The position numbers and the translations under genes were made by a program. Shown one piece after another: positions 15,674 to 23,477 of a stretch of DNA of 33,399 nt. This stretch comes from Clostridiales bacterium (GTDB lineage Bacteria; Bacillota; Clostridia; Peptostreptococcales; Anaerovoracaceae). A model generated the notes under the pieces. The model searched no databases, was not told where the DNA came from, and was given only the letters and a program-made list of their open reading frames with translations. The first letter of the stretch is position 1; each line of letters opens with the position of its first letter. The stretch spans positions 1-33,399 of the forward strand of contig JALEQY010000115.1 in the NCBI GenBank assembly GCA_022763735.1, written 5' to 3'.

Positions 15674-15931
15674 TCTGCACCTTCTATCTGTATTATTATT
15701 TCTCTAATTCTATCCAGTCTGCAGATCTAATTCAATAGTTTTGATAAACATAATCTGATTTATCTGATGTACGTAAAATGAACAATCCGGCTTTTTTCAT
15801 GTGTTTATGAACGTAATATGATTGTATTTCGCACATTTCGGCCTGACTCTCCCGATTTTATTGTTATATCCTGCAGTTTCTTCTAAAATTCCGGATATAG
15901 TTTATCACACGTTTCATGAAAGGAGAGACAA
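15674..15931. other. Divergent intergenic region
   Basis: 258 bp between the divergent isomerase-like gene and the exported-protein gene. It is AT-rich and must hold promoters for both. I see no repeat, hairpin or small coding frame that I would defend. Confidence 0.4.
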
Positions 15932-16507
15932 ATGAAAAAAAGTTTATTATGCCTCGCAGCTGTGTTCGCTGTTGCCCTGACATTACCAGCAGCTGTATTC
16001 GCATCAGGCATCCAGTCAGGAGCTGCCGTGTACACTGCGGAGTTATCAGAGGAGAGCGATATCTGGTTCCCTGCAACAGAGGAAATACTCGCGGAGGAGG
16101 CAATGATCACTGCCGCTGCAGCATCAGATCCATCAATAATTCTCGATGATGAGAACCCTTCAGGTGCGGGAGCAGGATTCGCCCCGATGACGACAACCAC
16201 AAACAGTATCGGGGCAAGCCGATACAGCAGCACCAGCGGCAACGTAAGCGCATATGCAAGTTTTGACAGAAAGGCTACAAGCGCATCCTGTACGATCACT
16301 CTTCAGGAAAAGTACAATGGGGCCTGGCGCAATGCAACAGGTGTGCCTGTTAAAATATATCGTAAGACAATAACAAATTCCTACTCGATTTCAGCAGCGA
16401 GAACATTCACTTTAGTAAAAGGGAAAGTCTATCGTGCAAAAATACGTTTTGTTGATACAAACAGTACAGGTACATACTATAAGACAAGATATACCGGCTC
16501 ATTCTAA
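15932..16507 (+). CDS. Small exported protein of unknown function
   Basis: 191-residue protein with a textbook signal peptide: MKKS, a hydrophobic core to about residue 21, and a likely signal-peptidase I site after AVFA (24/25). The mature part begins acidic (EELS-like and EEILAEEA stretches), then turns basic and Ser/Thr/Tyr-rich. The C-terminal half probably forms beta strands (SCTITLQEKYNGAW, TFTLVKGKVYRAKIRF). There is no LPXTG or membrane anchor, so it is likely secreted. AAAGGAGAG precedes the ATG. Its stop codon abuts the stop of the convergent anti-sigma gene with no base between. It may be a target of that sigma factor, by analogy with other ECF loci; no promoter evidence supports this. 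Confidence 0.8.
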   Translation: MKKSLLCLAAVFAVALTLPAAVFASGIQSGAAVYTAELSEESDIWFPATEEILAEEAMITAAAASDPSIILDDENPSGAGAGFAPMTTTTNSIGASRYSSTSGNVSAYASFDRKATSASCTITLQEKYNGAWRNATGVPVKIYRKTITNSYSISAARTFTLVKGKVYRAKIRFVDTNSTGTYYKTRYTGSF

Positions 16508-17251
16508 TCAGTCTAACGAACGTATAATCTGTATCAGCACGTAAATGTTTTCAGTTCCCCATATTTCTACAATAAAGCTGCCATTAACTATACTGGCAGC
16601 TTTTATTATTTCATTACTGTCGTCAACATACACTTTGCCGATATCTTCATCTTCTATCGTACAGGTACTTTGTATTTCAGTTGAATTTAAATTACTATTT
16701 GAAAAAAACTCATGTATTTCCAAATCACTATGTCCATTACTGAATTTAAAAATACCAGCACTGTTTTCCCCTTCCATAATATCAATGCTTAATTCAACAA
16801 ATTTATAGCCATCCGGAATATATTGAGGAATCATCAGTTTATCAAAATCTTCTTTTATAATTTCAACCTCATCCCAATCATCCGTTATTATTTTCGTGTC
16901 TCCGCTGCTTCCCCAGCCGCCATCCTCTATAACAACTCCATCTTCGGAAACTATTTCCTCAGGGGCATTTTTGTCTGCATTCACATCAGCCGGTAAATTC
17001 ACCGACACAAGCAGCGCACCGGCAATAAACACAAAAAAAGCCGCTGCAGCACCGATCAGCCTGCGGCGTTTCAGACGCAAGGAGTATTCTTTTTCCATGG
17101 ACTTCAGCTGTTCTGCGGATACAGCCTCATCAGAGCAGCCGGTCAGTTCCTGTTCTGTAATATCAGATATGATCTCTTTGAGAGATTTCCTATCCCCGTC
17201 AGAGCCGGCAGCCGGTTCTTTTTCATATTCTCTGCGCCTTTCCTCAGCCAT
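16508..17251 (-). CDS. Membrane anti-sigma factor-like protein
   Basis: Predicted regulator of the sigma factor encoded upstream; 247 residues. A charged cytoplasmic N-terminal region (1-64) is followed by one membrane segment (about 65-87) and an acidic external domain. This is the layout of clostridial anti-sigma proteins with a DUF4367-like outer domain (IPDGYKFVELSIDI and VEIWGTENIYVLIQII near the end). Start 17251 has GAGGAGG just ahead and overlaps the sigma-factor stop by 8 bp, so the two are translationally coupled. The role follows from context and topology rather than from a recognised anti-sigma motif. The convergent exported protein ends at the neighbouring base. Confidence 0.72.
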   Translation of the reverse strand: MAEERRREYEKEPAAGSDGDRKSLKEIISDITEQELTGCSDEAVSAEQLKSMEKEYSLRLKRRRLIGAAAAFFVFIAGALLVSVNLPADVNADKNAPEEIVSEDGVVIEDGGWGSSGDTKIITDDWDEVEIIKEDFDKLMIPQYIPDGYKFVELSIDIMEGENSAGIFKFSNGHSDLEIHEFFSNSNLNSTEIQSTCTIEDEDIGKVYVDDSNEIIKAASIVNGSFIVEIWGTENIYVLIQIIRSLD

Positions 17252-17792
17252 GAAGATCCTCCTCTCCAAAAAGATTATAGTAGTTTTTCTCCAGCTTCTG
17301 CAGGCTCCTCCTGTAAATAGTCTTTACTGTATTAACATTGATGCTCAGGATGATAGCGATTTCAGAGAATTTATATTCTCCCCAGAACCGCATCTGAATA
17401 ATGCGCTTTTCTGTGCCGGACAGGGTATTCAGCAGCATCGCGGCAGCTTTACGCCGTTCAGCCTCCTGAAACAGATGCTCCGTTGTTTTCTCATCGGCAA
17501 CCAGATCGTACACATCCATTTCTTCTCCGGTCTCCATTTTTATAATATTTGATAACTCTCTGCCATGTCTGCGTTTACTGAAATACTTTGAAGCTCTCCG
17601 CATTGTCAGTGTACGCAGCCAGGCTTCAATACTGCCCTCATCTCTCAATGTTGTTATTCTCCTGACAGCATTTTCCAGAACATCGTTTCGCAGATCTTCC
17701 ACATCATCCTCACCGACACCCATTACTCTGAGGAGTTTGCTGATATAATTGCTTTTCAGACTCAATACTTCAAGCAGGCTATCTTTATCCAC
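17244..17792 (-). CDS. ECF-type RNA polymerase sigma factor
   Basis: Alternative sigma factor of 182 residues. A region-2-like segment (DVEDLRNDVLENAVRRI ... AWLRTLTMRRASKYF) is followed by a variable linker and a region-4 helix-turn-helix (TLSGTEKRIIQMRFWGEYKFSEIAIILSINVNTVKTIYRRSLQKL). The start is a GTG, with AAGGAG about 13 bases upstream, which is longer than ideal. The gene follows the XRE regulator by 10 bp and overlaps the membrane protein gene, giving a regulator, sigma, anti-sigma unit. Region 2 is divergent, so the promoter it reads cannot be predicted. Confidence 0.85.
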   Translation of the reverse strand: MDKDSLLEVLSLKSNYISKLLRVMGVGEDDVEDLRNDVLENAVRRITTLRDEGSIEAWLRTLTMRRASKYFSKRRHGRELSNIIKMETGEEMDVYDLVADEKTTEHLFQEAERRKAAAMLLNTLSGTEKRIIQMRFWGEYKFSEIAIILSINVNTVKTIYRRSLQKLEKNYYNLFGEEDLHG

Positions 17793-17802
17793 GATACTCT
17801 AT

Positions 17803-18165
17803 CTACTCCTTGTTGACAATACCTTCCACATAAAGCCTTGCAATCTGTTCCATACATCCAAGCTGCTGTACGGAGCACACACTCAGCGATCCCATGATGT
17901 TCTCGCTCAGCATTCTGCGTTTCTCATCCCCGGATGAATAGATTTCCTCACCCGCCAGCAGATAATCTGCACTTACTCCCAGTATCTGTCTGAGTTTATT
18001 CAGATTTTTCAGGGATATGCCCTTTTCGCCATATTCTACATCAGCAATGAACTTCGATGATACAGAAAGCTGCCTAGCAAGATCCTCTCTTGTCATGCTG
18101 AGGCCTTCACGTCTTGCTCTTATTCTAAGTCCCATTCCTTTTTTATCCAGTTCCTTTATTTCCAT
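17803..18165 (-). CDS. XRE-family transcriptional regulator
   Basis: 120 residues with an N-terminal Cro/C1 helix-turn-helix (LRIRARREGLSMTREDLARQLSVSSKFIADVEYGEKGISLKNLNKLRQILGVSADYLL) and a short C-terminal part of unknown role. It is the first gene of the sigma / anti-sigma unit and diverges from two further XRE genes. The 236-bp region between them contains a perfect 12-bp palindrome that could be the operator of one or more of the three regulators. It could be an autoregulator of the locus. Confidence 0.88.
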   Translation of the reverse strand: MEIKELDKKGMGLRIRARREGLSMTREDLARQLSVSSKFIADVEYGEKGISLKNLNKLRQILGVSADYLLAGEEIYSSGDEKRRMLSENIMGSLSVCSVQQLGCMEQIARLYVEGIVNKE

Positions 18166-18303
18166 ATCAGACCCATTCCTTACACTGCAAGTTATTCAAT
18201 ATACTTCTTATAGTGTAGTTTGTTTCCGTTTTTCATTTTCCTTCTTACAGCGTATTTAGTATGAACTTTAAATGGAATTTTATCCTTTTCTGATGCTTTT
18301 ATA

Positions 18304-18332
18304 AAAAAGTTTCGGCAAAACCGAAACTTTTT
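18304..18332. promoter_or_regulatory. Palindromic operator candidate in the divergent XRE region
   Basis: AAAAAGTTTCGG (18304-18315) and CCGAAACTTTTT (18321-18332) are perfect inverted arms around CAAAA. By form it could be a terminator. However, it lies in a divergent promoter region and its right end overlaps the -35 of the plus-strand XRE gene, which makes an operator more likely. Confidence 0.5.
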
Positions 18333-18360
18333 CGACAAATAGCGACTCTAAATATATAAA
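18331..18360 (+). promoter_or_regulatory. Promoter of the plus-strand XRE genes
   Basis: TTCGAC (18331-18336) and TATAAA (18355-18360) are 18 bp apart, about 40 bp before the first plus-strand XRE start. Confidence 0.5.
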
Positions 18361-18401
18361 GTATATTAATTCTGTTCAATCACACGAGGGAGGAAAATAA
18401 G

Positions 18402-18830
18402 ATGATAACAGGACTGGAATCTCGCGGTACGGCAAAAGAAACGTACAAGCCTCATGATTATATCGGCAGAAATATGCAGCTGCTGCGGCACATACACGGA
18501 ATGTCACAGGATGCTGCGGCTGACAGATTCAACATTTCCAGAACGAGCTACCGTTACATGGAAGCCGGCAAAAGAGTTCCCACACTTGAATTCGCATGCG
18601 CTATATCAGATTACTATGGAATAAGTCTGGACCTTTTCATTTCCTTTGATATCTCGAAATACATACTGACTATGCTGCAGATCAGCTCTGACAGTTCTGG
18701 ATCTTTCATATTTATGGAAAAATATCTCAGGCTGTCCCATGGTGCAAAACAGCAGATACAGGACAGATTATACGAACTTCACGTCCTTGAGTTCGCATTT
18801 AATAGTTCCCCGCACAAATCCGACAGATAA
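18402..18830 (+). CDS. XRE-family transcriptional regulator
   Basis: 142 residues. The helix-turn-helix starts near residue 22 (YIGRNMQLLRHIHGMSQDAAADRFNISRTSYRYMEAGKRVPTLEFACAISDYYGISLDLFI). It is followed by a helical C-terminal region. GGGAGGA precedes the ATG. With the next gene, 22 bp downstream, it probably forms a two-gene unit divergent from the sigma-factor operon. No metabolic or phage genes are nearby to suggest a ligand. Confidence 0.88.
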   Translation: MITGLESRGTAKETYKPHDYIGRNMQLLRHIHGMSQDAAADRFNISRTSYRYMEAGKRVPTLEFACAISDYYGISLDLFISFDISKYILTMLQISSDSSGSFIFMEKYLRLSHGAKQQIQDRLYELHVLEFAFNSSPHKSDR

Positions 18831-18852
18831 AAGAAAATTGAATGGTTAACCT

Positions 18853-19233
18853 ATGAAACTTGATTTAGATACATTAAGCAGAAATATAAAACTTCTGCGC
18901 CTGACCAACGGCTTCAGTCAGGAAGAACTGTCCCAGAGGCTTTTTGTTTCGCGAACGGCATACATAGATTTTGAAAAATGCACACGGGCACCGGATCTGC
19001 AGACTCTTGACGCGCTGGCGAAAATATACTGCATCAGTCTTGATACGCTGGTATTTCACGATCTGTCACAGCGACCTCTATGCCACATATATCTTAACGA
19101 TAATCAGCGCAGGCTGTGCACCCTTCTGTCGGAATACGAGAATCTGACCGTATCTTCAAAAGGTATCATTATGGAAAGAATCGATACGCTGCTGGAGCGG
19201 GAAGAAATTTTTTATTCCAAAATAAAGACCTGA
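18853..19233 (+). CDS. XRE-family transcriptional regulator
   Basis: 126 residues, helix-turn-helix at the extreme N-terminus (LSRNIKLLRLTNGFSQEELSQRLFVSRTAYIDFEKCTRAPDLQTLDALAKIYCISLDTLV). It resembles its neighbour at 18402 in layout and may be an old duplicate, though the C-terminal parts differ. I see no good Shine-Dalgarno sequence before the ATG (TTGAATGGTTAACCT), so it may depend on translation of the upstream gene. It ends 36 bp before the convergent AEC transporter gene. Confidence 0.85.
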   Translation: MKLDLDTLSRNIKLLRLTNGFSQEELSQRLFVSRTAYIDFEKCTRAPDLQTLDALAKIYCISLDTLVFHDLSQRPLCHIYLNDNQRRLCTLLSEYENLTVSSKGIIMERIDTLLEREEIFYSKIKT

Positions 19234-19269
19234 AGCGCCCCACATCATGCATCTGCAGGCTTGTGCGCT

Positions 19270-20217
19270 TTACATGAAAATGCTCATGAGAAGATTTACC
19301 GCACACGGGATCGTTACAATCGAAACTACTGTACTGAGAAACAGCACTTTGCTTGCGGCCTCTTCTTTCTGACCTTCCTGCTCTGCCAGCATGGAAACAG
19401 TAGCTGCAGTAGGAAAGCAGATACCCAGCACTACAATACATTTGATAATAGGATCGACAGGGAGAAAATATACAAGCCCCAGTGTCACAGCCGGCAGCCA
19501 GATAAGCTTCATGAGGCTTGCCTCAATGGTGGCCACACTTCTGATTATATCTTTGAAACGGCATCTTGTCAGAGTTGATCCGATAAAAATCATTGCCATT
19601 GGAGTCGACACGTTGCCCAGATACAGAAGATATTCGTCAACAGCATCAGGTATGAATCCGCCGCACAGGCTTATTATAAAGCCTATTACCAGAGCAAGTA
19701 TGTTAGGGTTGAGAAGAAGCTTAATCACAGCTTTCATTATACCCTTCGGTGTCGCCTTTCGCCTGCCCTCAAAGTTTCTTCTCATCAGCCTGGTGCCATA
19801 AGTGAATATAAAGAAATTCATGGCAGCATTGTGTGCCAGCATCATCAGCAGTCCGGTCTGACCGAAGAAAAGCACAGCCACAGGGAACCCCATGAAACCA
19901 TTATTCGGTGCAGCCATAGCAAATTCAAGAACATTGGCTTCTTCGGCAGGGAATCTCCGAAGCTTCGAATAACCGTATGTTATAGCTCCATATATGTAAA
20001 AGCACACCAGACTTATCACAAATGCTGTCATAAACTGTGCCAGTATCCTGCTGCTCATGTCAAGGCTTCCTATATTGTGCACTATCATGCATGGATATGC
20101 GAAATACACGATAAGCTTGTTCATGCTTCGATTCATTTTATCGTCTATGAAATTGATTTTTCGCAGGAACCATCCTGTGAACAGAATTGCAAAAAGCACA
20201 AAGTATTTCCCGTACAT
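19270..20217 (-). CDS. AEC-family (auxin efflux carrier-like) transporter
   Basis: Integral membrane permease of the AEC family, whose bacterial members export or take up organic acids such as malate; the substrate here is unknown. 315 residues with about ten hydrophobic segments in two halves. The first half contains NKLIVYFAYPCMIVHNI and APNNGFMGFPV; the second contains LNPNILALVIGFII, NVSTPMAMIFIGSTL and GICFPTAATVSMLAEQ, which are characteristic of the family. CAGGAGATAATCA precedes the ATG. It stands alone between the XRE genes and the DUF1846 operon, whose terminator (20260-20290) lies just upstream. Confidence 0.92.
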   Translation of the reverse strand: MYGKYFVLFAILFTGWFLRKINFIDDKMNRSMNKLIVYFAYPCMIVHNIGSLDMSSRILAQFMTAFVISLVCFYIYGAITYGYSKLRRFPAEEANVLEFAMAAPNNGFMGFPVAVLFFGQTGLLMMLAHNAAMNFFIFTYGTRLMRRNFEGRRKATPKGIMKAVIKLLLNPNILALVIGFIISLCGGFIPDAVDEYLLYLGNVSTPMAMIFIGSTLTRCRFKDIIRSVATIEASLMKLIWLPAVTLGLVYFLPVDPIIKCIVVLGICFPTAATVSMLAEQEGQKEEAASKVLFLSTVVSIVTIPCAVNLLMSIFM

Positions 20218-20259
20218 TGATTATCTCCTGTTTTTTATACTGCTGAATCATCGAAAAAA

Positions 20260-20290
20260 TCGCACTAACGCAGATCGGCAGTTAGTGCGA
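20260..20290 (-). terminator. Intrinsic terminator of the hslO-DUF1846 operon
   Basis: The perfect 10-bp stem TCGCACTAAC (20260-20269) with GTTAGTGCGA (20281-20290) is followed on the minus strand by ATTTTTTCG. It lies 8 bp after the DUF1846 stop. Confidence 0.85.
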
Positions 20291-20298
20291 AAAATATT

Positions 20299-21816
20299 TT
20301 AGCTGTAATACAGATTATTTGTGATGTACTCAGGATCACTGGTCACATCTATGCCCAGTGCTTTTAAAGTAGTTTCGTCCTTGTCGCTCAGTATTGCTGT
20401 GCAATGAGCTCTGCAGCCCCTCAGGGACGGAAGCTTGGCAAGCACTGCCTCTGCCGATGGGTTTGTTGCTGCAGAAATCGTCAGCGCTGTCAGGATTTCC
20501 TCACAGTTAAGGCTTGTCTTCTCTGATCCGAGCACATCTGTCTTGAGTTCCTGAATGCTTTTGAGAATGCTCGGCTGTATCAGGTGAAGCTCGTCTGCCA
20601 TTCCACAGAGATATTTGATTGCATTGAGAACTGCCGCTGCAGCCGCTACCATCCTTCTTGAGCTTCTTCCTGTGATTATCGTGCCGTCATCCATCTCGAT
20701 AGCCATAACGACAACATTGGCATATCTGTCATCACAGTTCTTTTTCTTCTCGGCATATTCTCTGGCAGGGACTACTACCTTCCTGTCCTCCACAGTCAGA
20801 GACAGATCATCCATAAACAGCTTTATTCTCTCGAGTGTATCATGTCTGATTTTTCCCTTTTTGAAGTCACATTCAGCTATCATATAACGTCTGATTATTT
20901 CCTGACATGAAGCCTCTCTTACCACATCATCATCGGTGATGGCAAAGCCCACTCTGTTCACTCCCATATCTGTAGGAGATTTGTACTCTGCTTCCTCGCC
21001 TGTTATTTTCTCTATTATTCTCTTGACAACCGGGAAAACCTCCAGATCTCTGTTGTAGTTGACCGCTTTCTCACCGTAAGCCTCAAGGTGGAAGGAATCG
21101 ATCATGTTGACATCCTTGAGGTCTGCAGTTGCCGCTTCATATGCTATGTTTACCGGGTGCTTCAGTGGCATGTTCCATACAGGGAAAGTTTCAAACTTGG
21201 CATATCTTACTTTCCTGCCTCTCCTGTATTCGTGATATAGCTGCGACAGACATGTTGCCAGTTTGCCGCTGCCTCCTCCCGGTCCTGTAACAACAGCCAG
21301 AGGTCTGGTGACCTCAATATATGGATTGGCACCGTAGCCTTCTTCACTTACAATGGTTTCAACGTCTGTAGGATATCCCTTGGTGAATCTGTGTCTGTAG
21401 GTCTTTATCCCGCGTCTTTCGAGCCTGTTTATAAATTTGTCCACAGCCGGTGAATTGTCCTCATATCTTGTGACAACCACACTGTTGATCATGAGATCGT
21501 ACTTCCTGAAAACGTCTATAAGTCTCAGCACTTCCAGATCGTAGGTTATACCGAAATCCTGCCTTGTCTTGCTTGTCATGATATCTCCGGAATAGATGCA
21601 TATTATTATCTCCGCCTGATCCTTCATCTTCTGCAGAAGTTTGATTTTGGCATTTTCATCAAATCCCGGGAGCACTCTCATCGCATGTTTATCCTGAACC
21701 AGCTTGCCTCCGAATTCGAGATAAAGACGCTCTCCTCCGCCGTGATTGATTCTTTCCAGGATATATTTAGACTGTTCTTCAATATACTTTTCTGCACTGA
21801 AACCTATTTGTGACAT
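20299..21816 (-). CDS. DUF1846 family protein
   Basis: Conserved cytoplasmic protein of 505 residues, the usual size for DUF1846; its biochemical role is not established. The N-terminal [20 protein letters not shown] and an internal glycine-rich loop, [22 protein letters not shown], are typical of the family. The loop looks like a nucleotide-binding site but is not a classical Walker A. ATG 21816 is chosen over 21828 because GGAGGG lies 4-5 bases ahead. It is the last gene of a minus-strand operon with hslO, DUF1934 and a 30-residue peptide, and is followed by a terminator. Confidence 0.93.
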   Translation of the reverse strand: MSQIGFSAEKYIEEQSKYILERINHGGGERLYLEFGGKLVQDKHAMRVLPGFDENAKIKLLQKMKDQAEIIICIYSGDIMTSKTRQDFGITYDLEVLRLIDVFRKYDLMINSVVVTRYEDNSPAVDKFINRLERRGIKTYRHRFTKGYPTDVETIVSEEGYGANPYIEVTRPLAVVTGPGGGSGKLATCLSQLYHEYRRGRKVRYAKFETFPVWNMPLKHPVNIAYEAATADLKDVNMIDSFHLEAYGEKAVNYNRDLEVFPVVKRIIEKITGEEAEYKSPTDMGVNRVGFAITDDDVVREASCQEIIRRYMIAECDFKKGKIRHDTLERIKLFMDDLSLTVEDRKVVVPAREYAEKKKNCDDRYANVVVMAIEMDDGTIITGRSSRRMVAAAAAVLNAIKYLCGMADELHLIQPSILKSIQELKTDVLGSEKTSLNCEEILTALTISAATNPSAEAVLAKLPSLRGCRAHCTAILSDKDETTLKALGIDVTSDPEYITNNLYYS

Positions 21817-21844
21817 TTTTCCCTCCATTACTGCTTGTTTCGAT

Positions 21845-21937
21845 TTATATATATGCTATGGCGCATGTTACTGTGGTCACTACCATTGCCACTATGATCG
21901 CTACTGATACTACGATTATAGTTTTTCTGCTCATCAT
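21845..21937 (-). CDS. 30-residue single-span membrane peptide
   Basis: A tiny coding frame between DUF1934 and DUF1846, easily missed. It has TAGGAGGAA 6 bases before tandem ATGs (21937 and 21934). The peptide is [13 protein letters not shown] followed by [17 protein letters not shown]. The short basic N-terminus and about 23 hydrophobic residues predict an inner-membrane peptide with its N-terminus inside. It starts 13 bp after the DUF1934 stop and ends 28 bp before DUF1846, so it fits the operon spacing. Function is unknown. Confidence 0.65.
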   Translation of the reverse strand: MMSRKTIIVVSVAIIVAMVVTTVTCAIAYI

Positions 21938-21950
21938 TTCTCTATTCCTC

Positions 21951-22376
21951 CTACATAAGGGTTATATTAAGTCTGTTTCTGCCTTCAACCAGCCCCTTGA
22001 GGCTTATGCTGTAATCGATATCCAGCTGTCCGTCACCCTCAGCCGAAAGTGTGTTTTCAAGCTGGTTGGTAAGCACTTCCATCTCAATTGCACCGAAAGG
22101 TGTATCATAGAAACCTTTGTATCTTTTGCCCTTCTCGAATCGTATCTCATTGCCTATTCCTGCTCCTGTCCCAAGTCTTTTCATCTGCACCTGGTCCCCT
22201 TTGAGCTTGAGCCGCGTCCTGCAGCCCGGGATTCCCGAAACCTCGCTTTCTTCATAAATAAGATACAAGGCTCCGCCCCTCTCATACAGCTTGGCTTCCG
22301 TAATAAACTCCATAGAGTCTTCTCCTGCATCCTGACTCACCTGATGCCCCTTTATCTTTACCATTATCTCTTTCAT
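21951..22376 (-). CDS. DUF1934 family protein
   Basis: 141-residue protein of the DUF1934 (YwiB-like) family, predicted to fold as a small lipocalin-like beta barrel; its ligand is unknown. The N-terminal VKIKGHQVSQDAGEDSMEFITEAKLYERGGALYLIYEESE and the central MKRLGTGAGIGNEIRFEKGKRYKGFYDTPFGAIEMEVLT are characteristic. It starts 15 bp after the hslO stop, with a GGAG site upstream, so it is in the same operon. No signal peptide. Confidence 0.9.
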   Translation of the reverse strand: MKEIMVKIKGHQVSQDAGEDSMEFITEAKLYERGGALYLIYEESEVSGIPGCRTRLKLKGDQVQMKRLGTGAGIGNEIRFEKGKRYKGFYDTPFGAIEMEVLTNQLENTLSAEGDGQLDIDYSISLKGLVEGRNRLNITLM

Positions 22377-22391
22377 CTCTTATATCTCCAA

Positions 22392-23306
22392 TCACATATT
22401 TTCAAGGATAGCCGTAAGTTCATCTCTGTTGAAGATATATTTTTTCAGGCAGAAATGGCACTGCAGTTCAGCCTGACCATCTTCTTCAATGATCTGCTTC
22501 AGCTCCTTCTTTCCTATTGTCATGAGCACCTGCTCAAGCCTCTGCCTGCTGCAGTCGCAGTCCCAGACGATATCTCTGTATTCCAGAGGTTTCGGTCTGT
22601 ATTCATCAGGCATGTTTCTGAAGATCTCATCCAGCAGTGCCTGCACCATGCCGGCTTCGCTCTTTCCTGCAGACTGTTCATATACTCTGCTGATGATGGA
22701 TGTCATCGGCTCCATATCAGCTATCATGCTCTCAAGAGCATCCACAGAGCCTTCCTCGGCATCAGGCAGCATCTGAATGATCATTCCTCCTGCAGCTCCG
22801 ACAGAAAGGTCACGTTCCACCTTTACACCAAGGGCAACCGAAGAGTTCTGCTGTTCTGATATGAAAAAGTACGCTGTGAGATCGTCCGCAATTTCTCCGC
22901 TGACAAGAGCTATAGTCCCCACATATGGTTCCTTAAGTCCCAGATCTTTGATTACTGTCAGCTCACCGATTCCAAGTGAACCGCCCACATCAAGCTTGCC
23001 GTCATCCCTGAGAGGCAGATCTGCATAAGGATTGGCGATGTATCCTTTGACACGGCCGTCACCATAGGCTGTTGCCAGTATCTGTCCTGCAGGACCATCT
23101 CCTTTGAAATTCACCGTCAGTTTATCTTCGGGATCCTTGAGCATAATGCCCATCAGACCTGCTGCTGTCAGCACACGGCCCAGACCGGCAGATGCCACAG
23201 GCGTCGTGTCATGTATCTTCGCCGCCTCCTGAACCATGTCTGTAGTAATAGTGATATACACTCTGTATGATCCGCTTTTATCTATTGCTATCAATGCTTT
23301 GCTCAT
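22392..23306 (-). CDS. hslO: Hsp33 redox-regulated chaperone
   Basis: Cytoplasmic holdase activated by oxidative unfolding; 304 residues. The N-terminal domain matches Hsp33 (TTPVASAGLGRVLTAAGLMG, then VNFKGDGPAGQILATAYGDGRVKGYIANP). The zinc switch is C250-x-C252 and C283-x2-C286 (DCDC and CHFC). AAAGGA precedes the ATG. It is the first gene of a minus-strand operon and is divergent from htrA across 171 bp, which pairs two protein-quality genes at one intergenic region. Its presence suits an anaerobe that meets oxidative stress. Confidence 0.95.
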   Translation of the reverse strand: MSKALIAIDKSGSYRVYITITTDMVQEAAKIHDTTPVASAGLGRVLTAAGLMGIMLKDPEDKLTVNFKGDGPAGQILATAYGDGRVKGYIANPYADLPLRDDGKLDVGGSLGIGELTVIKDLGLKEPYVGTIALVSGEIADDLTAYFFISEQQNSSVALGVKVERDLSVGAAGGMIIQMLPDAEEGSVDALESMIADMEPMTSIISRVYEQSAGKSEAGMVQALLDEIFRNMPDEYRPKPLEYRDIVWDCDCSRQRLEQVLMTIGKKELKQIIEEDGQAELQCHFCLKKYIFNRDELTAILENM

Positions 23307-23477
23307 AATTAATAATTCCTTTGTAAATTCTATTATATCTATACGATTTTATCATATTATGATGAAAATGTTTAACTTTTTCTGCAGATATTCACATATT
23401 TTCAACACCTAAACGACATAAAATATCTGTATATTTAAGTCACAGACAATATTAAATCGGGAAAATGAGGTAAAATT

